Shown: positions 1 to 7,110, counted from the first letter of the stretch. The stretch is DNA of 16,608 nucleotides from Bacillota bacterium (GCA_023425025.1 JAFADG010000025.1:1-16608), one strand, 5' to 3'. Translations and numbers: made by a program. The notes: a model not told the origin generated them from the sequence alone.

Positions 1-4
1 AGCC

Positions 5-670
5 ATGGCTCCTGTCAAGTGCAAGCTTTTTGTACCTTCTCTGGTCTTTCCCTTGCACTTATTTTACCACATCCTGACCTGTTTTGCTTGTATTTGCTGG
101 GCTTTTCGCCCTCGCAGGAGCCACTACGTACGTTTTTTTGATGTAACGCCCCACGACGTCAACATAGATGAAAACAAGTGTTATTGCGTAACCTGGCGCA
201 GCGATGATTCCTATACCGGCGATGGCGACCATTGGTTTCCGACACGTGAGGAAAGAAGAGATCGTGCCATCCAATTTGTCAGGGCCGGTAACCTGCAGGG
301 CTATCTTGCCTATCGCGGCGATGAAATTGTGGGATGGTGCAACGCCAGCGCGGATTGTCAGCTCGGTATCAATTATCTGCGTTCCTATTGGCCGATAGAG
401 GAATACCATGCAGATATCAAAGTAAAGTCTATCTTTTGCTTTGTGATCGCGCCGGCGGTGCAGAGAATGGGCGTAGCCACACAATTGTTGGAGCGCGTCT
501 GCCAGGATGCGGCCGCCGATGGTTTTGATTTTGTCGAAGCCTATGTAAACAAGAAATTTACGGATGAAGCCCATGAATTTAGAGGACCCCTGGCCATGTA
601 TGAAAAATGCGGGTTTCGTATAGGCGCGGAGCAAGATGGCAGAGTAGTTGTGCGAAAGGCATTGAAATAA
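5..670 (+). CDS. GNAT-family N-acetyltransferase, start uncertain
   Basis: Probable acetyl-CoA-dependent N-acetyltransferase of unknown substrate. In the 221-codon frame the GNAT fold runs from about residue 44 to the end. Motif A is visible around residues 145-165 (CFVIAP...QRMGVATQLL, the Q/R-x-x-G-x-G/A acetyl-CoA loop) and the C-terminal strand carries MYEKCGFR. The first ~41 codons translate to a hydrophobic, Cys- and Phe-rich peptide unlike the family and contain a 9-bp inverted repeat, so they are probably not part of the original gene. A ribosome-binding-like GCAGGAG (113-119) sits 8 bases before codon GTA (128-130), where an ATG would be expected. Either translation starts at ATG 5, or the original start was lost. 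First gene of the accessory array; a copy of the intergenic repeat follows at 709. Family call fairly sure, start not. Confidence 0.7.
   Translation: MAPVKCKLFVPSLVFPLHLFYHILTCFACICWAFRPRRSHYVRFFDVTPHDVNIDENKCYCVTWRSDDSYTGDGDHWFPTREERRDRAIQFVRAGNLQGYLAYRGDEIVGWCNASADCQLGINYLRSYWPIEEYHADIKVKSIFCFVIAPAVQRMGVATQLLERVCQDAAADGFDFVEAYVNKKFTDEAHEFRGPLAMYEKCGFRIGAEQDGRVVVRKALK
16..60. repeat. 9-bp inverted repeat upstream of first GNAT gene
   Basis: AAGTGCAAG (17-25) and CTTGCACTT (52-60) are perfect reverse complements separated by 26 bases. There is no T-tract after it, so it is not an obvious terminator. It lies in the doubtful 5' part of the first reading frame and may be a remnant of the upstream array boundary. 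Confidence 0.4.
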
Positions 671-708
671 TGACCAGATGTATTACACATTTGTGCAAGT
701 ATGCATAT

Positions 709-755
709 GCTTAACAGAAAACTGACAAATTCCAGTTTTCCGACCAGTTTCGAAC
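709..755 (+). repeat. cassette-type intergenic repeat, copy A
   Basis: 47-bp element starting GCTTAAC and ending TCGAAC, 38 bp after the first GNAT gene. It contains a perfect 7-bp inverted repeat, AAAACTG (718-724) and CAGTTTT (733-739), around the 8-base loop ACAAATTC. The same order of blocks (xCxTAAC, GAAACTG-like, CAAATTC, AGTTT/AATTTATC, final AAC) recurs at 1179, 1813 and 2497. Confidence 0.65.
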
Positions 756-788
756 TTCGGCTTATTTTTGGATGAGAGGAAGAACGCA

Positions 789-1178
789 ATGTCAAAATAC
801 CCGCAATTTACTATTTCATTCAACATCAATACGACCAACGAAGAAAGAAGGGCAATGTTTGAGCTGTATCAAAAGGCTTTCAATGCCAAAAAACTTTTCG
901 AGGGAACACCGCCAAATGGCGACGATATTCACATAATGATGGAAATATGCGGAGTTGAAATGCTATTGGGTCCGGGTGGTACAATCGGGAAAGGGTTGGA
1001 CAATGCAATCGTTTGTGAGGTTCGTTTCGATAATGAAAACGAATTTCGTAAAGCGTATGATGCATTAGCTCAAGAAGGGCAGAGTTGTTCGCTCGAAGGA
1101 CCTTATCCGTGGGCGACACGGTTGGCACTGGTCACGGATAAGTATGGTGTAGGTTGGGCTCTTTATTTTAACGAATGA
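789..1178 (+). CDS. VOC (glyoxalase/PhnB-like) family protein
   Basis: 129-residue single-domain protein of the vicinal oxygen chelate superfamily. It has the PhnB-like N-terminal strand FTISFNIN, the helix ERRAMFELYQKAFNAK, a central IHIMMEICGVEMLLGPGG segment and the typical C-terminal TDKYGVGWALYFNE ending. Members bind or modify small molecules (glyoxalase, dioxygenase and antibiotic-binding proteins); the substrate here is unknown. The start at 789 is chosen over ATG 768 because GAGAGGAAG (774-782) is spaced correctly for it and the family begins at this point. Second gene of the A+T-richer accessory array, bounded by repeats at 709-755 and 1179-1226. No promoter of its own is evident. 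Confidence 0.8.
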   Translation: MSKYPQFTISFNINTTNEERRAMFELYQKAFNAKKLFEGTPPNGDDIHIMMEICGVEMLLGPGGTIGKGLDNAIVCEVRFDNENEFRKAYDALAQEGQSCSLEGPYPWATRLALVTDKYGVGWALYFNE

Positions 1179-1226
1179 ACATAACGCGAAGCAGCAAAAT
1201 GCCAGTTTTTCAGCGGGACTCAGCAC
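1179..1226 (+). repeat. cassette-type intergenic repeat, copy B
   Basis: Starts directly after the VOC stop codon with ACATAAC, then CGAAGCAGCAAAATGCCAG, TTTTTCAGCG and a final CAGCAC. It is 48 bp long, the most diverged copy, with a weaker inverted repeat. Same position relative to the gene and same block order as the other three copies. Confidence 0.55.
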
Positions 1227-1253
1227 AACACAATATATTGATAAACAGACGGA

Positions 1254-1282
1254 ATGAAGCACGCCTAGCTGACGTGCTTCAT
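1254..1282. repeat. perfect 10-bp hairpin without U-tract
   Basis: ATGAAGCACG (1254-1263) and CGTGCTTCAT (1273-1282) are exact reverse complements around a 9-base loop. No T-run follows on either strand, so simple Rho-independent termination is unlikely. It sits between repeat copy B and the second GNAT gene and occurs in none of the other spacers. Confidence 0.5.
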
Positions 1283-1361
1283 CCGGCAAATACATTGTAG
1301 TAGGAATTTGTCGAGTAGCTTTGTACTGTGGATTATTTATATAATATACGGAGGGGACTGA

Positions 1362-1799
1362 ATGGAAATTATTATTCGTGAGATCGAAGAAAAGGATTAC
1401 CTTGCCCTATTACCAATATGGAATAATGAACTTGATAGTCAAGTAGTTACTGCTGACAATATCGCTCGTCATTATGACCGGATAAAGAGCGATGAACGAT
1501 ATAAAACATTTGTAGCACTGCTTGAAGATGATGTAGTCGGCTTCGTTTCCTCTGTTCAATCGTATGCGGTGGGTTTTGAAGGTTGTTTTATGCAGATAAT
1601 AGCGTTTGCGGTGAAGAAAGAAGCACACAGAAAAGGTATTGGTTGTAAACTATTTCAAAAAATGGAGGACTATGCAAGAACCTGCGGTGTCTATAACATC
1701 GGTTTAAACACTGGAGTAAAGCGTGTTGATGCACATGCTTGTTATATTCGCAATGGTTACACTACGGGGGGTAATCTGAATTTTAGTAAAATGCTCTAA
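1362..1799 (+). CDS. GNAT-family N-acetyltransferase
   Basis: 145-residue single-domain acetyltransferase, full length for a minimal GNAT. N-terminal strand IIIREIEEKDYLALLPIW; central FVALLEDDVVGFVSSV; motif A about residues 79-102, with R90-K-G-I-G forming the acetyl-CoA pyrophosphate loop (H-R-K-G-I-G-C-K-L-F); then the C-terminal strand YIRNGY. Substrate unknown; such proteins acetylate antibiotics, amino acids or protein N-termini. The start is fixed by GAGGGG (1351-1356) 5 bases upstream. A perfect TATAAT lies at 1340-1345, but its only -35-like partner (TTGTAC, 1321) is 13 bp away and the resulting leader would exclude most of the RBS, so a local promoter is doubtful. Third gene of the array; unrelated in sequence to the first GNAT. 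Confidence 0.85.
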   Translation: MEIIIREIEEKDYLALLPIWNNELDSQVVTADNIARHYDRIKSDERYKTFVALLEDDVVGFVSSVQSYAVGFEGCFMQIIAFAVKKEAHRKGIGCKLFQKMEDYARTCGVYNIGLNTGVKRVDAHACYIRNGYTTGGNLNFSKML

Positions 1800-1812
1800 C
1801 CTCGCAGTATAA

Positions 1813-1859
1813 GCATAACATGAAACTGGCAAATTCGAATTTATCAGGCGCTATCGAAC
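1813..1859 (+). repeat. cassette-type intergenic repeat, copy C
   Basis: 47 bp beginning GCATAAC, then ATGAAACTGGCAAATTC, GAATTTATCAGGCG, and ending TATCGAAC. It begins 13 bp after the GNAT stop and ends 25 bp before the next ATG, so element plus ribosome binding site fill the whole spacer. Confidence 0.65.
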
Positions 1860-1884
1860 ATCGTGGGAAGGTGGAGATGCTTTT

Positions 1885-2493
1885 ATGAAAAACATAATTA
1901 CAATACAGCATACTCAATCCGTTCAGCACACAAATGGAATGCTTGGTGGATGGGCAGATTGGGACTTAACCGAGGTTGGAATTGAGCAAGCTAAACGAAT
2001 CGGCGAGAATCTTTCGCAAGAAATCAATGACAAAAAATACATCATGTATTCATCTGATTTACTGCGTGCAAAGCATACGGCGAAAATTGTAGCGGAATTT
2101 TGGGGTATTAAGCCGATACCAACTGCCGTGTTGAGGGAGATAAATTTGGGTGAGGCGAATGGAAAATCAAAAGAATGGGCGCGGCAAAACGATTTGGGCC
2201 AGATAAAAACCATTGATGATAAACAATATAACGGATCAGAATCTAGGAGAGAACTTTGGAATCGGCTTTTAGAATTTCACAGTGAAATTACAGATAGTAC
2301 AGAAGAAAACATTATTATTGTTTCTCATGGCATCACTTTGGGCATATTTCACGCTATGTGGCTTGGTTTGGATGTTGAAATGCTTAATAAATGCGGTATG
2401 CAGGGCGGTTCAGGCAGTGTATCATTCATGCATGAAGATTCGGATAAAAAACGCATTATATCTCGTTTGGGTGACCGCTCATACGTTAAATAA
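1885..2493 (+). CDS. histidine phosphatase (phosphoglycerate mutase-like) family protein
   Basis: 202-residue member of the histidine phosphatase superfamily. The expected phosphohistidine is H9, but the usual R-H-G-E/Q motif reads Q8-H9-T10-Q11-S12, so the first phosphate-pocket Arg and the Gly are replaced. The rest is intact: DLTEVGIEQA near 27-36, SSDLLRAKHTA with R61, a candidate acid at E85 (VLREINLGE), and the second catalytic His at H148 in IIIVSHG. It could be an active phosphatase of a divergent subfamily or an altered-activity member; substrate unknown. GGAAGGTGGAG (1865-1875) serves as ribosome binding site. Last gene of the accessory array, followed by repeat copy D and, after a gap, a strong terminator. 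Confidence 0.8.
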   Translation: MKNIITIQHTQSVQHTNGMLGGWADWDLTEVGIEQAKRIGENLSQEINDKKYIMYSSDLLRAKHTAKIVAEFWGIKPIPTAVLREINLGEANGKSKEWARQNDLGQIKTIDDKQYNGSESRRELWNRLLEFHSEITDSTEENIIIVSHGITLGIFHAMWLGLDVEMLNKCGMQGGSGSVSFMHEDSDKKRIISRLGDRSYVK

Positions 2494-2496
2494 TAA

Positions 2497-2544
2497 ACAT
2501 ATACGAGGCAGTCAAATTTCAATTTATCGAACAGATCATCCAAC
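2497..2544 (+). repeat. cassette-type intergenic repeat, copy D
   Basis: 48 bp beginning ACATATAC just after the phosphatase stop, continuing GAGGCAGTCAAATTTC and AATTTATCGAACAG, ending CATCCAAC. Closest to copy C. No gene of the array follows it, so it marks the downstream edge of the visible array. Confidence 0.6.
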
Positions 2545-2657
2545 CAATAACGACATACTTGCAGGCCCCCTGTAAATCGACGAAGAAAACCGTTTATAAC
2601 ATAAAGACTCGCAGACCGCAATTGTTCCCCATCCAGCACAACGCCCTGCCATTTGCA

Positions 2658-2700
2658 ACAGACAGCGCCACCGCAAGTGCGGCGGCGCTGTCTGTTTTTT
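2658..2700 (+). terminator. Rho-independent terminator after accessory array
   Basis: ACAGACAGCGCC (2658-2669) pairs with GGCGCTGTCTGT (2684-2695), enclosing an inner CCGC/GCGG stem with loop AAGT, and T2695-T2700 follows. On the - strand there is no T-tract after the hairpin, so it is mainly oriented to stop + strand transcription. Being 34 bp beyond the GH42 stop, it may also roadblock the convergent operon. Confidence 0.85.
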
Positions 2701-2733
2701 ATGCAAGAAATATCTTTTCTACCCGATTCGTTT

Positions 2734-4776
2734 TCAGCCCCGGGCCAACACTTTGGTGCCGTGGGAGGCAAGGACCGCCTCGCTGTTTACCGGCCCGCCA
2801 CCAAGCAGGTCAACAAAGCCTTCGGGGACATTCACTGTTTTCTCTTCGCCCAGGAAGTTGGAAAGGAACAGATACTCCCTTCCCCCATCGCCTACACGCT
2901 TGGCAACGCCCACGCCGTAAGGAATGTCCTCCAAAACCGGCGCAACGCCGGCTTCCCCGGCGATATGGCGGTAGAAGTCCTTCAAGAATTCCTCGCCGGT
3001 ACGGGCCGCAATGTAGTAACAGCGCCCGGAGCCATAGCTGTTCACCGTCAGCGCGGCCATGCCCCGGTAAAAATTCTTGTCATAGGCCGCCAGTGCCTTT
3101 GCGGTTTCCGGATGGATCAGCTCGCAAAAATCCACCGCCTCATACGTCTTGCCCTGCCACTTGAAGCTGTTGGTGACCTCCGGGAAAAGGGCGTCCACTT
3201 CCTCGGCCCAAATGCCGGCGGCCTCTTTCAGCGGCCCGGGGAAGCCGCCCAGGAAGCACAGGTCTTCTTCATTGACATAACCGGAAACATACGTCATGAC
3301 AAAGGTGCCGCCGGTCTTTACAAACGCCTTTACCCTGTCCGCAAAGCCTTCCCGGAACAGATAGCTCATGGGCGCGCTGACGATTTCGTATTTGCCAAGA
3401 TCCGCCGTCTGGTCAATGATGTCCACGCCCAAACCGGCACCGTACAGCCCATAGTAATGGGTGCGCACCGTCTGCTCGTAATTTTTGTCCGACTGGCCAA
3501 AGCGCGCATCCTCCAACGCCCAGCGATTTTCCCAGTCGTAGACCAGTGCGATTTCATTTTCCGGCGCGGAGCCGGCGACTGCCGCCAGTTTTTTCAGCGC
3601 CTCGCCCACCTGCACGACTTCCCGGAAGGCACGGGTTTCTCCGTGGCCCACATGATCGATCACAGCGCCGTGAAACTTTTCAAAGCCGCCCTGCCCTTTT
3701 CTAAACTGAAAATACTGCACCGAGTCCGAACCGTGGGCCACCGCCTGCAAGCCCTGGGTCAGCACAACGCCGGGCCGGCGCAGGGAATTGATTGGCTGCC
3801 AGTTGACCGGGCCGGGGCTGGATTCCATCATCAAAAAGGGCTTCTGACCCCCGACGCCGCGCATGAGGTCATGGTTGAAGGCGGCGTTCATGCCGGCCAG
3901 GGCGTCCTTTTCTGTGCCGGACCATACGGGATAATTGTCCCAGCTGCATCGTTCCATCAGCTTGCCCAAGGCAAAGTAATCGATGACGGGATATGTGCTC
4001 ATCAGGTTGGTGGTGCAGGGGATGTCCGGGGTGACGCGCTTTATCGGCGCGATCTCATCGCTATAGAAGCTCAAATGCTGATGGGAAACAAAGCGCCGCC
4101 AGGCAAGCTTCAAGCCATGGCTTTCGTTCTCACCCAGCCAGGAAGGGGACGTGGGGCTTTCTACCTGGTCAAAGCTGTTGAACCTGTGGGCCCAGAATTG
4201 GTTCCACCAGGCGTCGTTGAGTTTGTCAATGGTGCCGTAGCGCTCCTTCAGCCAGTTTTGAAACGCCTTCTGGCAAAGGGGGCAGTGGCACTCGCCGCCG
4301 TATTCGTTGGAGATATGCCACATCATCAGGGCGGGATGTTTGCCATAGCGCAAGGCCAGCCGCTCGTTCATGGCAGCCACCTTTTCCCGGTAGACGGGCG
4401 AGGTGAGACAGTGGTTGTGCCGCCCGCCATATAGGTTGTGCTTGCGTTCGTTGTCCATGCGCAGCACTTCGGGATACCTTTGCGCCAGCCACGGCGGCCT
4501 GGCGCCGCTGGGCGTGGCCAGTATGGCCTTGATGCCATTTTGATGCAGCATGTCCATCACCTGGTCCAGCCAGGCAAAATCAAATGTACCCTCCTCCGGC
4601 TCCAGGTGCGCCCAGGAGAAAATACCTACCGTCAATGTATTGATGCCCGCCTGATGGGCCAGTTCCATGTCCTTTTTCCAAATCTCATCCTTGCGGTCAA
4701 GCCACTGCTCCGGGTTGTAATCGCCGCCGTGGAGCAGCGCCTGCATGCCTTTGACAAGGGTGGGGTACTGAGCCAT
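2734..4776 (-). CDS. GH42 beta-galactosidase
   Basis: 680-residue family 42 glycoside hydrolase releasing terminal beta-D-galactose by a retaining mechanism; no signal peptide, so cytoplasmic. N-terminal TIM barrel (about 12-390) begins with the GH42 hallmark HGGDYNPEQW. The acid/base is E158 in HISNEYGG and the nucleophile E318 in FLMMESSPGP. C123 and the C163/C165/C168 cluster (ECHCPLC) match the zinc-binding cysteines of the Thermus A4-type enzymes. A trimerisation domain and a C-terminal beta domain follow, giving the normal family length. It starts 17 bp after the GH31 stop with CGAGGAAG as ribosome binding site, so it is the second gene of that operon. Possible substrates are galactosides from plant oligosaccharides; pairing with an alpha-xylosidase hints at galactosylated xyloglucan fragments (inference). 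Confidence 0.93.
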   Translation of the reverse strand: MAQYPTLVKGMQALLHGGDYNPEQWLDRKDEIWKKDMELAHQAGINTLTVGIFSWAHLEPEEGTFDFAWLDQVMDMLHQNGIKAILATPSGARPPWLAQRYPEVLRMDNERKHNLYGGRHNHCLTSPVYREKVAAMNERLALRYGKHPALMMWHISNEYGGECHCPLCQKAFQNWLKERYGTIDKLNDAWWNQFWAHRFNSFDQVESPTSPSWLGENESHGLKLAWRRFVSHQHLSFYSDEIAPIKRVTPDIPCTTNLMSTYPVIDYFALGKLMERCSWDNYPVWSGTEKDALAGMNAAFNHDLMRGVGGQKPFLMMESSPGPVNWQPINSLRRPGVVLTQGLQAVAHGSDSVQYFQFRKGQGGFEKFHGAVIDHVGHGETRAFREVVQVGEALKKLAAVAGSAPENEIALVYDWENRWALEDARFGQSDKNYEQTVRTHYYGLYGAGLGVDIIDQTADLGKYEIVSAPMSYLFREGFADRVKAFVKTGGTFVMTYVSGYVNEEDLCFLGGFPGPLKEAAGIWAEEVDALFPEVTNSFKWQGKTYEAVDFCELIHPETAKALAAYDKNFYRGMAALTVNSYGSGRCYYIAARTGEEFLKDFYRHIAGEAGVAPVLEDIPYGVGVAKRVGDGGREYLFLSNFLGEEKTVNVPEGFVDLLGGGPVNSEAVLASHGTKVLARG

Positions 4777-4793
4777 AACTGTTTCTTCCTCGC

Positions 4794-7064
4794 TTATGAA
4801 TGATTTGCGCTGAATTTCAATGTGCCGCTGCCCGCGGTCTTTTGGCCGTTCAGCACAACGGCATAGGGCTTTTTCGAATCCGTCGTAACGGTATAATCAT
4901 CGCCCTTGCGCGTGACCGTGAAAACGGCGGCTGTCTGCCCGTTCAAATTGGGGATCTCTGTCTTTATAACAGCGCCGTCTTTGATTCCAAACAGGTGCAG
5001 CTCAAGCCCTTCCAGATAGTCGTAGTCGGGCCTGTCATCCCGGCGGCCAAGAGGCAGCACGGTATTTTCACGCACATACAGCGGCAGGCTCATAAACCCA
5101 TGGTTTTCCCTGCGCCACGCGCCGCCCTTAACTTTTTCCCCATTGCGCAGGCTGGTCCACTCGCCCTCGGGCAGATAGCAATCCACATGCCCGTCGGCAT
5201 GGAAAATGGGGGCCACCAGCAGGCTTTCGCCCAGCATGTACTGCCGGTCCAGCATTTGGGCAGTCACATCCTCCGGGAATTCCAGGAGCATCGGCCGCAG
5301 CACCGGCGTGCCGGTTTCATGGGCCGTAACCGAAGCGCCGTAGATGTAGGGCATCAGGCGGCACTTGAGCTTGACGAAGAATCGGACCACATCACAGGCC
5401 TCCTCGTCAAACAGCCACGGCACCCGGTAGCTGCTGGAGCCGTGCAGGCGGCTGTGGGTGGACAAAAGGCCAAAGGCCACCCAGCGCTTGTACACATCCG
5501 CCGGCGCGGTCTGCTCAAAGCCGGAGATGTCATGGCTCCAGAAGCCAAAGCCGCAGTGGGCCAGGGACAGGCCGCCCCGCAGCGTTTCCGCCATGGAAAC
5601 ATAGCTGGCGCTGTTGTCGCCGCCCCAGTGCACGGGGTACTGCTGCCCGCTGGCGGCGGCGCTGCGGGCAAAGAGCACCGCCTCGCCACGGCCGCGGCAT
5701 TCCTCCAGCAGTTCAAACACCATCTGGTTGTACAGATGGGTGTAGTAGTTGTGCATGCGTAAGGGATCGCTGCCGTCATGGTAAACAATATCCTTGACCG
5801 GTATCCGCTCGCCAAAGTCGGTCTTGAAACAATCCACGCCCATGTCAAGCAGCTTGCGCAGATACCCCTGGTACCACGCTTTTGCCTTGGGATTGGTGAC
5901 ATCCACAATGCCCATGCCGGCCTGCCACCTGTCCGACTGCCAAACGTCACCGTTTGTCTTTTTCAGCAGATAGCCATTTTCCATCCCCTCGTCAAACAGG
6001 GGGCTCAATTGGGCGATGTAGGGGTTCAGCCACACGCAGATGCGCAGGCCCCGCTCCCTGTAGCGGCGGAGCATGCCCACAGGATCGGGGAAGGTTTCGT
6101 CATCCCAGGTAAAATCGCACCAGTTGAGGCCCTTCATCCAGAAGCAGTCAAAGTGGAACACATGCAGGGGGATATCCCTGTCCGCCATGCCCTGAATAAA
6201 GGAGGAGGTGGTTTTTTCGTCATAGCTGGTGGTAAAGCTGGTGGTCAGCCACAGGCCGAAGGACCAGGCCGGCGGCAATGCCGGGCGGCCGGTGAGGCAG
6301 GTGTAGCGATAGAGAATCTCCTTGGGCGTCGGGCCATAGATCACATGGTAAACAAGCCTCTCCCCTTCCACGGAGAACTGCACCCGCTCCACCTTTTCGC
6401 TGGCCACCTCAAAGGAAACGTCGGAAAGGTCGTCCACAAAAATGCCGTAGCCCCGGTTGGTCATGTAGAAGGGCACGTTTTTGTACGCGATTTCGGTGGC
6501 GGTGCCGCCGTCCTCGTTCCACATATCCACCGTCTGGCCGTTTTTCAAATATGGCGTAAAGCGTTCGCCCAGGCCGTAGACCCACTCGCCCACATCCAGC
6601 ATCAATGAATCGGACATATAAGCCCTGCCTGTTTGGGTATTCAACGCGTGGGCCATGCCGCGGTAGCCGCTGGTGGTCAGCGTCTTCCCTTCCGCCATAT
6701 AATCCACCCGCCAGCCGCTTGGCGCCTTGTCTACCCGGGCGGACAGGGAGCCGCTTGTAAAGGTGCAGCTTGTAGCGTCTTCCAAAATCGCCGGGGCGGC
6801 TTCGCTTTGCGTAATACCGTGCACCGGCCCATTTTGCCGGACGCCCTTGAAATGCGTTACAGATACGCGGATGACCCCTTCCATCGGCGCGGTGAATTCC
6901 ACCTCCAGCGCGGGGCCGTCCAGCGTGCTCCCCCGGTTGGCCACGTGCCGGTTCAGCGTCACCACTTTCAAGCTGCGTTCCGTTTTCAGCGTTCTATACC
7001 ATTCCACCGCGTAGCCCATTTTGAACTCCGGCCTTAACTGCCAGTAACCATACGTAAAGCGCAT
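4794..7064 (-). CDS. yicI: GH31 alpha-xylosidase (YicI-type)
   Basis: 756-residue family 31 retaining glycosidase predicted to remove alpha-linked xylose from oligosaccharides inside the cell; no signal peptide. With this start the catalytic nucleophile is D416 (FKTDFGERIP), the number it has in E. coli YicI, and the acid/base is D483 in HWGGDNS (D482 in YicI). Residues known to form the xylosyl-specific pocket are also present at the same numbers: F277, C307 and F308 (FDCFW), W345 (CVWLNPY) and K414. This favours alpha-xylosidase over alpha-glucosidase. The start at 7064 rather than the longer frame from 7109 is supported by GGAGGAG at 7075-7069, four bases upstream. First gene of a two-gene operon with GH42; divergent from the Crp/Fnr regulator. 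No convincing promoter hexamers were found upstream on this strand. Confidence 0.93.
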   Translation of the reverse strand: MRFTYGYWQLRPEFKMGYAVEWYRTLKTERSLKVVTLNRHVANRGSTLDGPALEVEFTAPMEGVIRVSVTHFKGVRQNGPVHGITQSEAAPAILEDATSCTFTSGSLSARVDKAPSGWRVDYMAEGKTLTTSGYRGMAHALNTQTGRAYMSDSLMLDVGEWVYGLGERFTPYLKNGQTVDMWNEDGGTATEIAYKNVPFYMTNRGYGIFVDDLSDVSFEVASEKVERVQFSVEGERLVYHVIYGPTPKEILYRYTCLTGRPALPPAWSFGLWLTTSFTTSYDEKTTSSFIQGMADRDIPLHVFHFDCFWMKGLNWCDFTWDDETFPDPVGMLRRYRERGLRICVWLNPYIAQLSPLFDEGMENGYLLKKTNGDVWQSDRWQAGMGIVDVTNPKAKAWYQGYLRKLLDMGVDCFKTDFGERIPVKDIVYHDGSDPLRMHNYYTHLYNQMVFELLEECRGRGEAVLFARSAAASGQQYPVHWGGDNSASYVSMAETLRGGLSLAHCGFGFWSHDISGFEQTAPADVYKRWVAFGLLSTHSRLHGSSSYRVPWLFDEEACDVVRFFVKLKCRLMPYIYGASVTAHETGTPVLRPMLLEFPEDVTAQMLDRQYMLGESLLVAPIFHADGHVDCYLPEGEWTSLRNGEKVKGGAWRRENHGFMSLPLYVRENTVLPLGRRDDRPDYDYLEGLELHLFGIKDGAVIKTEIPNLNGQTAAVFTVTRKGDDYTVTTDSKKPYAVVLNGQKTAGSGTLKFSANHS

Positions 7065-7068
7065 ATGT

Positions 7069-7075
7069 CTCCTCC
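7069..7075 (-). promoter_or_regulatory. ribosome binding site deciding GH31 start
   Basis: GGAGGAG on the - strand lies four bases before ATG 7064 and inside the longer frame that begins at 7109. Its strength and position exclude the 7109 start. Confidence 0.8.
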
Positions 7076-7095
7076 GAGCAGCATTCTTCTCATCC

Positions 7096-7110
7096 TTTGC
7101 CAAAGGCAAA
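7096..7110. promoter_or_regulatory. short palindrome upstream of GH31 operon
   Basis: TTTGCC-AAA-GGCAAA is a perfect 6-bp inverted repeat, 32 bp before the GH31 start. It could be an operator half-site pair or a small hairpin in the leader; no specific regulator is recognised. Confidence 0.3.

Noticed and set aside
59..634. - strand ORF opposite the first GNAT gene
   Set aside because: The + strand frame shows the GNAT acetyl-CoA motif; the - strand frame resembles nothing.
1321..1345. Promoter TTGTAC/TATAAT before the second GNAT gene
   Set aside because: The spacer is only 13 bp and the start site would fall inside the ribosome binding site, so a working promoter is unlikely.
709..2544. 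Classical integron attC sites
   Set aside because: The 47-bp repeats begin with a sequence close to RYYYAAC, but no partner GTTRRRY core at the other end and no paired L boxes of attC size were seen; no integrase gene is in the window.
2653..4434. Long + strand open frame of 593 codons opposite the GH42 gene
   Set aside because: It is antisense to a complete GH42 gene with all catalytic and zinc residues; the composition is a G+C-bias shadow, and the frame runs through the terminator hairpin with no ribosome binding site.
4800..6608. Long + strand frames opposite the GH31 gene
   Set aside because: They mirror the GH31 codons on the other strand (His- and Gly-rich, no recognisable family, no ribosome binding sites).
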